This document shows, piece after piece, positions 24,182 through 33,880 of a stretch of DNA of 64,000 nucleotides; position 1 is the first letter of the stretch, and each line of letters begins with the position of its first letter. The stretch is from the NCBI RefSeq assembly GCF_019048265.1, contig NZ_CP077311.1, positions 2,675,001 through 2,739,000 of the forward strand, given 5' to 3'. The position numbers and the translations under genes are program-made. The notes under the pieces were generated by a model. That model made no database searches and had not been told where the DNA came from. It saw nothing but the letters and a program-made list of their open reading frames with translations. This DNA is from Aeromonas sp. FDAARGOS 1405 (GTDB lineage: Bacteria; Pseudomonadota; Gammaproteobacteria; Enterobacterales; Aeromonadaceae).

Positions 24182-24964
24182 TTACTTTTCATCACTATTT
24201 TTAGAATCACGCCTCCTGATTCGAAGTGCAGTAATTGTAACCTGAAGTGCAACCACAACTGCTAGAAGTGCCCCCATAAGCGGGAAAAGCTTACTGAACA
24301 TTGAAGTTATTGGTGAAGTTGTGACTGAATCGAAAATTTTACTGCCGATTAATGATGTTGCTAGAGCTGTAGACACACCAAGAAGAGTTGTAGCCATTAT
24401 CATGGTAAGCTCTTTGCTCTTTTCATTCTTCAATGAGATCTCGCTTTTTCTTTCAACAATGCTTGCTAGTGAATCAAGAATTTTTCTCGCATCTTCTCTC
24501 CGCTCAGGTATCAACATTGCTTCAAGAGCGGTAATGATTTCATCTGGTTCTGTGTTCAATTCATTGAGACGAGTAGGCTCTCGATGCTCGCGTGTCTCAC
24601 GTATTAGCTCTTCAATTTTTTCGGAATATTCCGACTTTTGCGGTATATCCAAATGTCTGCTTCGTTGTAAACGCAGGGCTACATCTTGAAGAAGTGAAAT
24701 TGCAGTGCATGTTGGTCGTAATGCAACTGAGTGATCACGTTCAGACGCATGTATCAAATTTTCAATCACATGTTCCGATAGTCGCTGCTTATTAATTATA
24801 TAACTTTCAACAACATCCAATAGCTCATATGTAGCGTGCTTCTTACGTTCAGCAGATGCAGATGCAGTATCTTTTTTCTGTAGTCGGTAAAAGATATATG
24901 CTACGACGATACCTATAAGGATAGACAGAATTGACAGCCAGTTACTTTCTAAGAATTGTTGCAT
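24182..24964 (-). CDS. Cassette-borne three-TM membrane protein of unknown function
   Basis: 260 residues: an N-terminal TM (about 9-27), a large charged helical cytoplasmic part (about 30-185, rich in Glu/Arg), and two C-terminal TMs (about 187-208 and 224-247) with a basic tail. AT-rich compared with core genes. No family recognised. The layout resembles membrane effectors or anchors in some defence loci, but nothing catalytic is seen. Its stop is 8 bp from the short attC site, making it a cassette gene. Confidence 0.7.
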   Translation of the reverse strand: MQQFLESNWLSILSILIGIVVAYIFYRLQKKDTASASAERKKHATYELLDVVESYIINKQRLSEHVIENLIHASERDHSVALRPTCTAISLLQDVALRLQRSRHLDIPQKSEYSEKIEELIRETREHREPTRLNELNTEPDEIITALEAMLIPERREDARKILDSLASIVERKSEISLKNEKSKELTMIMATTLLGVSTALATSLIGSKIFDSVTTSPITSMFSKLFPLMGALLAVVVALQVTITALRIRRRDSKNSDEK

Positions 24965-24983
24965 TTCGTTCTCTCTTGCTTGT

Positions 24984-25033
24984 GGCTAATGTTTGGTTAA
25001 AGGGCGGCCAAAAGCGAATCTTGTATGTTGGGC
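24984..25033 (-). other. Possible degenerate attC end
   Basis: On the minus strand, GCCCAAC (25033-25027) fits the attC R'' box RYYYAAC, and CTTTAACCAAACATTAGCC resembles the L'/R' end of short attC sites, with one mismatch in R' (ATTAGCC for GTTRRRY). Only 20 bp upstream of the membrane-protein gene, where the previous cassette's attC would be expected. Confidence 0.4.
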
Positions 25034-25041
25034 TATAAATC

Positions 25042-25193
25042 GTAGGTTGGTGCTGAACGAAGTGAAGCCCAACGTTTACCGCGAATATATCTGAAAAGCT
25101 TTTGTACGGTTTTGCCACATCCTTGTTTATCCCGATCTGGTTGGCGCAATAATGCTCGCCTGTTGGGCTTCGCTACGCTCTGCGCCAACCTAC
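25042..25193. repeat. MITE/REP-like element with 32-nt inverted repeats
   Basis: GTAGGTTGGTGCTGAACGAA begins the left arm (25042-25073). The right arm (25162-25193) is its near-perfect reverse complement, ending GCGCCAACCTAC. Both hold the GAAGCCCAAC / GTTGGGCTTC core known from dispersed intergenic repeats in many proteobacteria. About 88 bp lie between the arms, with no ORF. Confidence 0.65.
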
Positions 25194-25620
25194 AAAAAAA
25201 CCACGCTACCGCCCCTGAGTTCCAGCTCCCAGTCCGCTGCTGTTAACCTGCGAGATTGCAACAATCGCTGTCATGGCGTTCTTCCGAGAGGTTGATTGTC
25301 GTTTGGCTATCTTAAGGGCGATGCTGATAGCTGAGAAGGGGGCTTTGGCGGGAATCTGTGTTGGATCAATAAATTAGTTATTAAGGCGTGCGCTATGTGA
25401 GCAACTCATTTGGTTGGGAATGCACAATTCCCCTCACCCCAGCCCTCTCCCGGAGGGAGAGGGGGCAACAGGTCGGGAGCCGCAAGCGGGTGCAAGCGAC
25501 AAAGAGAAAGGGAGCCGGTCAGGCTCCCTTTGATGCAACGATGCAGTGATTGCCGCTATGCGTGATATCGATACATAAGCGGGCCACTCACGACCACCGG
25601 CCTTTGACCAATGCTGCCCC
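25194..25620. other. Intergenic region before trpA
   Basis: No gene supported. It holds a GC-rich dispersed-type repeat around 25433-25468 (CCCCTCACCCCAGCCCTCTC, then CGGAGGGAGAGGGGG, partly self-complementary), and the trp operon terminator at 25507. Confidence 0.45.
25502..25531 (-). terminator. Likely trp operon terminator
   Basis: AAAGGGAGCC and GGCTCCCTTT form a 10-bp stem around a 5-nt loop. On the minus strand TTTCTCTTTG follows. It lies 90 bp past the trpA stop. Confidence 0.65.
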
Positions 25621-26427
25621 TTAGCGATTGGTCGCGGCCTTCATCCCTTCCACAAACTCTTTCAGACGAGTGAGCATATGCTCCGGGTTTTGGTGGTGGG
25701 TCTCGATGATCTTCACCACGGCGGAGCCGGAGATGGCACCGGCGGCGCCAGCGGCGATGGCTTCACGCACCTGAGCCGGTTCGCTGATGCCAAAGCCGAG
25801 CAGGGCGGGCGGGGCGTTGAACTCGCGCAGGGTATTGATCAGCCCCTCCACCGGCATGCCGGCCTTGGTCTCGGCACCGGTGACGCCGGCACGGCTCACC
25901 AGATAGGTGTAGCCATTGCCGAGCTCCGCCACCTGTTTCAGGGTCTCGGCATCGCCATTGGGAGGGGCGATAAAGATGCTGTCGATGCCGAACTTGTCGG
26001 CGGCCGCCTTGTAGGGGGCGCACATCTGCACCGGCACGTCGGCGACCAGCACTGAATCCACGCCCGCCTGCTGGCACTTCTCGTAAAAACCGTCAATTTT
26101 GCGCACATAGACCAGGTTGGCGTAGACCAAGAGGCCAATGGGCAGCTGCGGGTACTTGGCGCGGATGCGGCCAAGCAGCTCGAAGCAGTCGTCCGGGGTG
26201 GTGTGGCTGGCAAAGGCGCGCAGGGCGGCGCCCTGAATGGTGGGGCCATCCGCCACCGGATCGGAGAAGGGAATGCCGAGCTCGAGGGCATCGGCGCCCC
26301 CTGCGACCAGCGCATCGACGATGGCCAGTGACAATTCGGGGGTGGGGTCACCCAGCATCACGAACGGCACAAATGCGCCCTGATTGGCTTCATCCAGACG
26401 GGAGAAGAGTTGTGCGTAACGGTTCAT
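25621..26427 (-). CDS. trpA: Tryptophan synthase alpha subunit
   Basis: 268 residues, TIM barrel. The catalytic Glu and Asp are in [14 protein letters not shown] (E. coli Glu49 and Asp60). It cleaves indole-3-glycerol phosphate to indole and G3P and channels indole to TrpB. The ATG overlaps the trpB stop by 4 bases (ATGA), giving coupled synthesis of the alpha2beta2 subunits. Last gene of trpEGD(CF)BA. Confidence 0.97.
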   Translation of the reverse strand: MNRYAQLFSRLDEANQGAFVPFVMLGDPTPELSLAIVDALVAGGADALELGIPFSDPVADGPTIQGAALRAFASHTTPDDCFELLGRIRAKYPQLPIGLLVYANLVYVRKIDGFYEKCQQAGVDSVLVADVPVQMCAPYKAAADKFGIDSIFIAPPNGDAETLKQVAELGNGYTYLVSRAGVTGAETKAGMPVEGLINTLREFNAPPALLGFGISEPAQVREAIAAGAAGAISGSAVVKIIETHHQNPEHMLTRLKEFVEGMKAATNR

Positions 26428-27632
26428 GACAAGGTTCCTTCTTTCTCGATGCTTTCTGTTTCCAAGATGTCAGCCACGGTGAAGATATCTTTGTCGCCAC
26501 GGCCGGAGAGGTTGACGATGAGCACCTGCTCTTTTTCCGGTTCACTGCGGGCCATCTTGAGGGCGTGGGCCAGCGCGTGGGAGGACTCCAGCGCCGGTAT
26601 GATGCCTTCGGATTTGGCCAGCTCCTGGAAGGCGTCCAGCGCCTCCTTGTCGGTCACCGAGGGGTACTCGGCGCGGCCGATGGCGGCCAGGTGGGCGTGC
26701 TGCGGGCCGACGGAGGGGAAATCCAGCCCCGCCGAGACAGAGTAGGACTCCTGGATCTGGCCCTGATTGTCCTGCATCAGGTAGGAGTGCATGCCAAAGA
26801 AGACCCCCTTGCTGCCGTGACCGAGCGGCGCACCGTGCTCGCCACTCTCGATACCGTGACCACCCGGCTCGACGCCGATGAGGCGCACCGACGGCTCATC
26901 GATAAAGTCGGCAAACATGCCGATGGCGTTCGACCCGCCGCCGACGCAGGCGATCACCGCATCGGGCAGCCGCTCTTCCTTCTCGAAGCACTGGGCCTTG
27001 GCCTCTTCGCCGATCATCTTCTGGAACTCCCGCACGATAGTGGGGAAGGGGTGTGGGCCGGCGGCGGTGCCGAGCAGGTAGTGGGCCGACTCGTAGTTGG
27101 CGGCCCAGTCGCGCAGCGCCTCGTTGCAGGCATCTTTGAGGGTGCTGGAGCCTGAGTGCACCGGAATGACGGTGGCGCCCATCAGCTTCATGCGAAAGAC
27201 GTTGGGCTTTTGGCGCTCGCAATCCTTGGCACCCATATAGACCCGGCACTTGAGGCCGAGCAGGGCGCAAGCCAGCGCAGTGGCCACGCCATGCTGACCA
27301 GCGCCGGTCTCGGCGATGATCTCGTTCTTGCCCATCCGCTTGGCCAGCAGCGCCTGACCCAGCACCTGGTTGGTCTTGTGGGCGCCGCCGTGCAGCAGAT
27401 CTTCACGCTTCAGATAGAGTCGGGTCTTGGTGCCCTTGGTCAGATTGCGGGTCAGGGTGAGCGGAGTCGGGCGACCGGCATACTCGGTCAGCAGGGACTG
27501 AAACTCGGCGATAAAGGCCGGATCATCCTTGGCGTCGACAAAGGCTTTCTCCAGCTGGAGCAGGGCCGGGATAAGGATTTGGGGTACATACATACCGCCA
27601 AATTCACCGAAAAACGGGTTGAGCAGGGTCAT
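26424..27632 (-). CDS. trpB: Tryptophan synthase beta subunit
   Basis: 402 residues, PLP enzyme. PLP lysine in [12 protein letters not shown], phosphate-binding [10 protein letters not shown], and GRGDKD near the end. It joins indole and serine to tryptophan. The N-terminus [14 protein letters not shown] is family-standard. It lies 47 bp downstream of trpCF. Confidence 0.97.
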   Translation of the reverse strand: MTLLNPFFGEFGGMYVPQILIPALLQLEKAFVDAKDDPAFIAEFQSLLTEYAGRPTPLTLTRNLTKGTKTRLYLKREDLLHGGAHKTNQVLGQALLAKRMGKNEIIAETGAGQHGVATALACALLGLKCRVYMGAKDCERQKPNVFRMKLMGATVIPVHSGSSTLKDACNEALRDWAANYESAHYLLGTAAGPHPFPTIVREFQKMIGEEAKAQCFEKEERLPDAVIACVGGGSNAIGMFADFIDEPSVRLIGVEPGGHGIESGEHGAPLGHGSKGVFFGMHSYLMQDNQGQIQESYSVSAGLDFPSVGPQHAHLAAIGRAEYPSVTDKEALDAFQELAKSEGIIPALESSHALAHALKMARSEPEKEQVLIVNLSGRGDKDIFTVADILETESIEKEGTLS

Positions 27633-27679
27633 GGCTTCTTCCTTGTATTAGCTAAATCGAAATATCAAAAAGGGTTGCG

Positions 27680-29101
27680 TTACAGGTTGCGCAGTGCGCC
27701 GAAGGCGGCTGCAATCTTGTGCGCATCCTTCTGGCCCGGGGCACTCTCCACCCCGGAGTTGAAATCAAGTCCGAGGCAGCCCACTTGCGCCGCCTGCAGG
27801 GCGTTGTCGGGATTAAGGCCGCCCGCCAGCATCAGCTTGGCTTTATCGAGCGTGGCCAGCAGGGCCCAGTCGAACGCCTGACCGGTACCGCCGCTCTGGC
27901 TGCCGACTTTGGTATCCAGCAGCAGCCGATCCGCCGGGTAGTCGAGGGCGGGCAGCGGCTCGCCGCTTGTGACTCCGATTGCTTTCCAGATCTGGCAGCC
28001 AGCGGGCAGCAGCGGCCGCAGTTCCTCGATATAGGCAGCATCCTCATCCCCATGCAGTTGCACCGCGGCGAGCCCCAGCGCATCCACCGTCTTGGCAATG
28101 GTGGCGGGCTGGGCGTTGCGAAATACCCCGACATAGGAGAGCGGTGCGCCCGCCATCACGGCGCGGGCGGCGGGGATGTCCACATAACGCGGGCTTTTCG
28201 CCACAAAGATAAGACCGCCAAACACCGCGCCCGCCTGATGGGCAGCGGCGGCATCCTCGGCGCGGGTGAGGCCGCACACCTTGTTTTGGCCCAGTACCAG
28301 CTTGCGCACTGCGGCTTCCAGATCCGGCTCGGCCATCAATGACGAGCCCACCAGAAAGCCCTTGGCGTAGTGGCGCAGATCCGCTACCTGGGCGCGATGG
28401 TTGATGCCGGACTCGCTGATCACTACCCGATCGCTCGGAATATCTTTGGCCAGTTGTTTGGTGCGGTTGAGATCGACGCTCAAGTCGCGCAGATCCCGGT
28501 TGTTGATGCCAATCACCGGCGCCCCCAGCGCGATGGCGCGGGTCAGCTCCTCCTCGTTGCTCACCTCAGTGAGTACGCCCAGCCCCAGTTCTTTGGCAAC
28601 CGCGAACAGGGCACGATACCCCTCGTCGGTGAGCACCGAGAGCATCAGCAGGATGGCGTCCGCCTGATAGTGGCGGGCCAGATAGACCTGATAGGGGTCA
28701 ATCATGAAATCCTTGCAGAGCACCGGCTGGCTGACGCGGCTGCGCACCCGCGGCAGGAAGGCGAAATCCCCCTGAAAGAACTTCTCGTCGGTCAGCACCG
28801 AGATGGCGGTGGCGTATTTGCCATAGATGTCGGCGATCGCCTCCGGGCTGAAGTCATCGCGGATCAAGCCCTTGGAGGGGGAGGCCTTCTTGCACTCCAG
28901 AATAAAGCGGGTGGAGCCCGCCTTGAGCGCCCCGACGAAATCCCGATCGCTCGGGGTCAGCGCGCTCTGGAAGCTCTCCAGCGGTTGGGCCAGCTTGCGG
29001 GCGGCAACCCACTCCTGTTTGGCCGCCACGATCTTGCCGAGAATGGTCTGGCTGATGGAGGCCATGTTCAGAAATGCATGGGGGGCAATAAGGTCTGACA
29101 T
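27680..29101 (-). CDS. trpCF: Bifunctional indole-3-glycerol-phosphate synthase / phosphoribosylanthranilate isomerase
   Basis: 473 residues from the chosen start. The N-terminal TrpC half has FILECKKASPSKGLIRDDF, GINNRDLRDLSVDL and ISESGI; the TrpF half has KVCGLTR, FVAKSPRYV, AVQLHGDED and LAGGLNPDNA. The fused form is that of E. coli. ATG 29101 (MSDLIAPHA) has AAGGA eight bases upstream. ATGs at 29176/29179 overlap the trpD stop next to an AGGAGG and would add about 25 residues. The N-terminus is therefore unsettled. Confidence 0.93.
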   Translation of the reverse strand: MSDLIAPHAFLNMASISQTILGKIVAAKQEWVAARKLAQPLESFQSALTPSDRDFVGALKAGSTRFILECKKASPSKGLIRDDFSPEAIADIYGKYATAISVLTDEKFFQGDFAFLPRVRSRVSQPVLCKDFMIDPYQVYLARHYQADAILLMLSVLTDEGYRALFAVAKELGLGVLTEVSNEEELTRAIALGAPVIGINNRDLRDLSVDLNRTKQLAKDIPSDRVVISESGINHRAQVADLRHYAKGFLVGSSLMAEPDLEAAVRKLVLGQNKVCGLTRAEDAAAAHQAGAVFGGLIFVAKSPRYVDIPAARAVMAGAPLSYVGVFRNAQPATIAKTVDALGLAAVQLHGDEDAAYIEELRPLLPAGCQIWKAIGVTSGEPLPALDYPADRLLLDTKVGSQSGGTGQAFDWALLATLDKAKLMLAGGLNPDNALQAAQVGCLGLDFNSGVESAPGQKDAHKIAAAFGALRNL

Positions 29102-29175
29102 CTCGTTATCCTTGCGAAACTGGCTCTTGCCCTGTGGGCGTTCTGAATGACTGCTGTGCGACATGGTGGCTGACA

Positions 29176-30204
29176 TCATGCCTCCTGATTGCCCGCTTCC
29201 TTATGGCTTAAAGTGGCGAGCCGAGCGGCCAGATCCGCAGCCTTGCCGCTCGCCAGCACCGCCAGCACCTCGGCCGCCGCGCTCTTGAGATCGGTCGCCT
29301 TGCCCGCCATCAGCAGCAGCGGCGCCACATTGGCGGCGATGGCGGCGTTGTGGGCCGGGGTGCCACGCCCTTCCAGAATGGCGGCGGTGATGGCACGGTT
29401 CTCTTCCGGTTCCCCCCCCTGAATGGCGCTGACCGGATAGGTCTCCAGGCCAAAGTCAGCCGGGGTGATCATAAATTCGCGGATCTCGCCGTCACGGATC
29501 TGGGCCACCTGGGTCGGGCCGTGGATGGCGATTTCATCCAGCCCGGCGCCGTGCACCACCATACCGGTTTTCAGCCCCAGTGCCAGCAGGGTTTCTGCAA
29601 TGGGGCGCACCAGCTCGGGGGCATAGACCCCCATCAGCTGATAGGTGGGGCGAGCGGGGTTGATAAGCGGCCCCAGCACGTTGAACAGGGTGCGGGTCTT
29701 GAGGGCCTGGCGCACCGGCATGGCGTGGCGCACCCCGGCGTGGTACTGGGGGGCGAACAGGAAGCAGATGCCGAGCTCGTCCAGACAGCGGCGCGCCTGT
29801 GCCGGGCTCATGTCGAGCTTGATGCCCATTTTGTCGAGCAGATCGCTCGAACCCGACTTGCTCGAGACCGAGCGGTTGCCGTGCTTGGCCACTTTCAGGC
29901 CGCAGGCGGCGGCGACCAGCGCCGAGGTGGTGGAGACGTTGATGGTGTTGAGGCCATCGCCACCGGTGCCGACGATGTCGCAAAACTCGTAATCCGGACG
30001 CGGGAAGTCGCGCGCTTCCGCCAAGAGCGCCTCGGCGGCGCCGGCGATCTCCTCCGGGGTCTCCCCCTTGATCTTGAGAGCGGTCAGGAGACTGGCGAGC
30101 ACGATGGGGTCCACTTCGCCACGAACCACCTGGCCGAAGGCGTCGCGGGTACTTTCACGGCTCAGAGACTGACCCTGATAGAGGGTGTTGAGATGTTGAT
30201 GCAT
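29176..30204 (-). CDS. trpD: Anthranilate phosphoribosyltransferase
   Basis: 342 residues. PRPP-binding [14 protein letters not shown] and [15 protein letters not shown] motifs, plus NVLGPLINP. It joins anthranilate to PRPP. It is a separate gene, unlike the fused trpGD of E. coli: trpG lies 15 bp upstream as its own ORF. Confidence 0.96.
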   Translation of the reverse strand: MHQHLNTLYQGQSLSRESTRDAFGQVVRGEVDPIVLASLLTALKIKGETPEEIAGAAEALLAEARDFPRPDYEFCDIVGTGGDGLNTINVSTTSALVAAACGLKVAKHGNRSVSSKSGSSDLLDKMGIKLDMSPAQARRCLDELGICFLFAPQYHAGVRHAMPVRQALKTRTLFNVLGPLINPARPTYQLMGVYAPELVRPIAETLLALGLKTGMVVHGAGLDEIAIHGPTQVAQIRDGEIREFMITPADFGLETYPVSAIQGGEPEENRAITAAILEGRGTPAHNAAIAANVAPLLLMAGKATDLKSAAAEVLAVLASGKAADLAARLATLSHKEAGNQEA

Positions 30205-30219
30205 GTTGGTCTCCTTACC

Positions 30220-30819
30220 TTAACGCACGCTGCTTTCTGGACGGGTGATATGGGCGAGCGCCTGAGTCAGCAGACGGGCCCCTTCCGAGGTCATGATGGA
30301 TTCGGGATGGAACTGGAAGCCCAGTACCCGCTCATCCTGCTGCTCGATGGCCATGGGCATCCCCTGATAGTGGGCAATCACCGTCAGCTCTTCCGGTACA
30401 TAGGTGGCGACCAGCGAGTGGTAGCGGGCCACCGGCAGCGGGCTCGGCAGACCGGCGAAGGCGCCGTGGCCGTTGTGCTCAATCAGGGAGCGCTTGCCGT
30501 GGACGATCTCGCCCGCCGCGCCGACGGTGCCACCGTAGGCTTCGCACAGGGCCTGATGGCCGAGACAGATACCGAGGATGGGCACCTGACCGCGGGCCAG
30601 TTTGATGAGGTCTATCAGGCAACCCGCCTCGTGGGGGGCACCCGGGCCCGGCGAGAGCACCAGCACGGCGTCCCCTTCGCAGGCGGCGAGCTCGCTCATG
30701 ATGCGGCTCGCCGGCAGGCTGTTGCGGTAGATCCGCACCGGATAACCGAGGGAGCGGAACTGATCGACGAGGTTGTAGGTAAATGAGTCGAAGTTGTCGA
30801 GCAGGAAGATATTAGTCAT
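30220..30819 (-). CDS. trpG: Anthranilate synthase glutaminase component
   Basis: 199 residues, class I glutamine amidotransferase: oxyanion SPGPGAP, nucleophile Cys in [10 protein letters not shown], and His-Glu in FQFHPESI. It supplies ammonia to TrpE. The start overlaps trpE by 8 bases. It could also serve aminodeoxychorismate synthase in some bacteria, but its operon place points to tryptophan. Confidence 0.95.
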   Translation of the reverse strand: MTNIFLLDNFDSFTYNLVDQFRSLGYPVRIYRNSLPASRIMSELAACEGDAVLVLSPGPGAPHEAGCLIDLIKLARGQVPILGICLGHQALCEAYGGTVGAAGEIVHGKRSLIEHNGHGAFAGLPSPLPVARYHSLVATYVPEELTVIAHYQGMPMAIEQQDERVLGFQFHPESIMTSEGARLLTQALAHITRPESSVR

Positions 30820-32446
30820 GGCTCACGTCCTTATGTTGCTCCTGCTGGGCGCTCAGGGCTTGCAGAGAGGTGCCATGGCTGGCGGCGATGGCGGCCAGCA
30901 CGGCGGCCGCCTTGGCGCGGGTTTCGTCTGCTTCGGCCTGGGGCTTGGAGTCATAGACCACCCCGGCACCGGCTTGCACGTGGGCCACGCCCTCTTTGAC
31001 AAAGGCGGAGCGGATCACGATGCAGGTATCCATCTCGCCAGCGCCGTTGATGTAGCCGACCGCACCGCCGTAGCTGCCGCGGCGCTTGCCTTCCACCATG
31101 CGAATAAGCTCGCTGGCGCGGATTTTGGGGGCGCCTGTGAGGGTGCCCATGTTCATGCAGGCCTGATAGGCGTGCAGGGCGTCAAGATCGGAGCGCAGTG
31201 TGCCGACCACCTTGGAGACCAGGTGCATCACGTGGCTGTAGCGATCCACTTTCAGCAGCTCCTTGACGTAGCGGGTGCCCGGCTCCGAGATGCGGGCGAT
31301 GTCGTTGCGCCCCAGATCCACCAGCATCAGGTGCTCGGCCACCTCTTTCTCGTCCTGACGCAGCTCCAGCTCGATACGACCATCGAGATCCCGGTTGATG
31401 CTGCCATCGGGGTTGAAGCCGCGGCGGCGGGTACCGGCGATGGGGTACATCTCCACATCGCGGCTGGCGGCGCAGAATTTCACCGCGCTCTCCGGCGAGG
31501 CGCCAAACAGGGTGAAGCCCTCATCCTGCACGTAGAACATGTAGGGGCTGGGGTTGGTCTGCTTGAGGCGGCGATAGGCGGCCAGCGGGCTCGGGCAGGG
31601 CAGGGTGAAGCAGCGGGACGGCACCACCTGAAAGATGTCGCCACGGCGGATAAAGCCCTTGAGCTTCTCTACCTCGGCGCAGAACTGTTTGTCGCTCTTG
31701 TCCACGCTCATGCCGCCGGTCAGGGGCTGGGTGGTCAGCTCGGCGCAGAGGGGTTGCTGGCAAATCTGTTTGAAGTCGGTGAGCCGTTCGGTCAGGCGGG
31801 TGTATCTGTTTTCCACCAGGCTCTCGTCGCTGTCGCCGCCGAAGATGCAGGCCAGCAGTTGAGTGGTGCGTTCGATATGGTCGATGGTGATCAGGGTCTC
31901 GGCCACGTAGAAGCAGTAGTCGGGGCAGCTGTTGCTCCCCTCCGGCACTTCAGGCAGCTCTTCAAATGAGGCGATGAGGTCATAGGCAAAGCTGCCCGCC
32001 ATAAAGAGCGCTTCTTTGCCGAGCTGGCAATCAAGCTCCCGCTGCAGGGTGCGCAGCACGTCCAGCACGCTGCTCCCCTTGAGGCGGGAATCTTCGTCCA
32101 GCTCCCGATCGGAGGCCGGGAAGTCGAGTTGCAATTCGCCATCTACCAGCGAACGAGCCACCACCGCAGGCAGCCGCTCGGCCAGCAGGCTCTGCAACTG
32201 GGCTCCGTTGTCGTTCAGGCTGCGAACCCGCACGGTGCGGCCACGGCACTCGATGCGCAGGCAGGCATCGACCAGCAGCAGGCTCTGTTTGCCCGCCTTG
32301 GAGTCGATCTCCACCGATTCCAGCAGCAGGTTGTTGGGGCGACCCTGACAGAGGCGGGTATAGAGCGCCAGCGGGTCGGCCACATAGGGGGCGTTGAGCT
32401 TGAGGGTATCGAATTCACCCAGAGGAAGGCGATGTGTGGCTGTCAT
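30812..32446 (-). CDS. trpE: Anthranilate synthase component I
   Basis: 544 residues. The allosteric Trp-binding LLLESVEI motif is near residue 40 and the chorismate-binding end includes [27 protein letters not shown] and [10 protein letters not shown]. It makes anthranilate from chorismate with ammonia from TrpG and is feedback-inhibited by Trp in the family. It is preceded by the trpL attenuator. Confidence 0.96.
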   Translation of the reverse strand: MTATHRLPLGEFDTLKLNAPYVADPLALYTRLCQGRPNNLLLESVEIDSKAGKQSLLLVDACLRIECRGRTVRVRSLNDNGAQLQSLLAERLPAVVARSLVDGELQLDFPASDRELDEDSRLKGSSVLDVLRTLQRELDCQLGKEALFMAGSFAYDLIASFEELPEVPEGSNSCPDYCFYVAETLITIDHIERTTQLLACIFGGDSDESLVENRYTRLTERLTDFKQICQQPLCAELTTQPLTGGMSVDKSDKQFCAEVEKLKGFIRRGDIFQVVPSRCFTLPCPSPLAAYRRLKQTNPSPYMFYVQDEGFTLFGASPESAVKFCAASRDVEMYPIAGTRRRGFNPDGSINRDLDGRIELELRQDEKEVAEHLMLVDLGRNDIARISEPGTRYVKELLKVDRYSHVMHLVSKVVGTLRSDLDALHAYQACMNMGTLTGAPKIRASELIRMVEGKRRGSYGGAVGYINGAGEMDTCIVIRSAFVKEGVAHVQAGAGVVYDSKPQAEADETRAKAAAVLAAIAASHGTSLQALSAQQEQHKDVSHD

Positions 32447-32605
32447 AGTGCGTTCCCTTGCGTGTGATGCGTGTTACCGATGTTCATGACGTTGAATTCC
32501 TTAGAAATTTAATTGGTCCGGGGTGGCTGGTTCAGGGGCGCCATCGCCAGGTCAGCTTGCTTGTCTGAATTCTCGGTTTCATCACAGGTCCATTTGCCGG
32601 ATAAT

Positions 32606-32636
32606 AAAAAAGCCCGCTGGGGTCAGCGGGCTTTTT
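32606..32636 (-). terminator. trp attenuator terminator (3:4 hairpin)
   Basis: AGCCCGCTG and CAGCGGGCT pair around GGGT. On the minus strand TTTTTTATTATC follows. Upstream, GCGGGC (32692-32687) can pair with GCCCGC of the terminator as antiterminator, and CACACTCCC (32707-32699) with GGGCGTGTG (32690-32682) forms the 1:2 hairpin at the end of trpL. A textbook attenuator. Confidence 0.88.
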
Positions 32637-32695
32637 CTTTGGGTTCTTAATTTGCTGTCAGATTACAGGTACAGCAACGACCACACGCCCGCATG

Positions 32696-32743
32696 TCAGG
32701 GAGTGTGCCACCACCAGATGGTCAGGATGGAAGTCGTTTGCAT
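32696..32743 (-). CDS. trpL: trp operon leader peptide
   Basis: A 15-residue peptide MQTTSILTIWWWHTP with three consecutive Trp codons and a stop just before the attenuator hairpins. ACAGGA lies eight bases upstream. When Trp-tRNA is scarce the ribosome stalls at WWW and the antiterminator forms. A promoter is likely near a TTGACT -35 (32813-32808 on the minus strand), but its -10 is weak and I see no TrpR operator consensus. Confidence 0.92.
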   Translation of the reverse strand: MQTTSILTIWWWHTP

Positions 32744-32882
32744 GATAAAGTCCTGTAAAAAGATGTTTGCAATGAAGTGCCTACAGAAGACGATAAAGCC
32801 GCGGCCAAGTCAAGTCGCTTTTTAGCCTTCTTTCACCGATTTGCCATGAATGGTGACCTGACCACGAGAGCGGAATAACCTG

Positions 32883-33764
32883 ATGAGATTCGATCTTCAC
32901 TGCCATACCACTGCCTCCGACGGGGTGCTGAGCCCCGCCGAACTGGTGCGTCGCGCTGCCGAAAAACAGGTCGAGGTGTTAGCAGTTACTGACCACGATA
33001 CCCTCGCTGGGCTTGATGAGGTGCGCCGCACCATCGAAGCCGAGCAACTGCCGCTGCGATTGGTGAGCGGGGTCGAGATCTCCACCGGCTGGGAGCATCA
33101 CGAAATTCATATCGTGGCGCTGGGGGTGGATGAAAACAATCCGCAGCTGACCGACTTTCTGGCCGGTCAGTTGGCCCGCCGTGAGGCGCGCGCGCTGGAA
33201 ATCGGGCGTCGTCTGGAGAAGTGCCTCATCCCCGGCACCTATGAAGAGGCCAAGGCGCTCGCCGGTGATGCTGCCGTGACCCGCGCCCACTTTGCCAGGG
33301 TGCTGGTGGCGCGTGGGGTGGCCGACAACATGCAGAAGGTATTCAAAAAGTACCTGAGCCGTGGCAATAAAGGGTATGCCCCGGCCGAGTGGCCCGAGAT
33401 GAGCGAAGCCATCGCTGCCATTCACGCCGCTGGCGGGCTGGCGGTGCTGGCCCACCCCAGCCGTTACGATCTCACCGCCAAGTGGATCAAGCGGCTGCTG
33501 GTGGCCTTCAAGGCGGCCGGTGGCGATGCCATGGAGGTCTCATTGCCCCAGCAGAGTCCGCAGGAGCGGGCCAATCTGGGCCAGTGGGCCAAGGATCACG
33601 ACCTCTATATCTCGGTGGGATCGGATTTTCACTTCCCCTCCAACTGGACCGAGCTGGGCCGCCACCTCTGGCTGCCCAAAGAGGGGATGCCCATCTGGTT
33701 GGCCTATCCAAATCACTTTGGGCTCACCACCGAGCAACAAGCCGAGCTGCTGGCAAGCCGGTAA
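32883..33764 (+). CDS. rnm: PHP-domain 5'-3' exoribonuclease RNase AM
   Basis: 293 residues. PHP metal motifs FDLHCHTTASDG at the start, VTDHDTL, the histidines in HEIHIVALG, LAVLAHPSRY and GSDFHFPS. E. coli YciV/RNase AM matures the 5' ends of rRNAs and degrades pAp and short RNAs. It is divergent from trpL, as in E. coli, where yciV also neighbours trp. It starts a plus-strand group with yciO, scpAB and rluB. Confidence 0.92.
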   Translation: MRFDLHCHTTASDGVLSPAELVRRAAEKQVEVLAVTDHDTLAGLDEVRRTIEAEQLPLRLVSGVEISTGWEHHEIHIVALGVDENNPQLTDFLAGQLARREARALEIGRRLEKCLIPGTYEEAKALAGDAAVTRAHFARVLVARGVADNMQKVFKKYLSRGNKGYAPAEWPEMSEAIAAIHAAGGLAVLAHPSRYDLTAKWIKRLLVAFKAAGGDAMEVSLPQQSPQERANLGQWAKDHDLYISVGSDFHFPSNWTELGRHLWLPKEGMPIWLAYPNHFGLTTEQQAELLASR

Positions 33765-33880
33765 CGGCGCCAGCGAAGCGGCCACAAACAGGTTCAAACA
33801 GGTTAAGGTAGTGTCATGGGTCTTTGACCCGTGACCATACGAGCGGGCAGGTATTGCTGCCCCCATTGCGAGAACAAGCT

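Larger units (their letters stand above)
23454..25033 (-). mobile_element. Integron gene-cassette cluster without integrase (CALIN-like)
   Basis: Two AT-rich minus-strand genes, each followed on that strand by an attC-like site (23454-23577 and 24117-24173). A third weaker attC-like end lies upstream of the second gene (24984-25033). Gene plus downstream attC, all in one orientation, is the defining cassette layout. No intI gene is seen anywhere in the window, so this is a cluster of attC sites lacking an integrase. It sits between the ydjM-like gene and trpA. Confidence 0.7.

Noticed and set aside
25433..25468. CRISPR-like repeat
   Set aside because: Single GC-rich repeat with no regular spacers; no CRISPR array was seen in the window.
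32760..32830. TrpR operator before trpL
   Set aside because: A TTGACT -35-like element is present, but no sequence resembling CTAGTTAACTAG was found.
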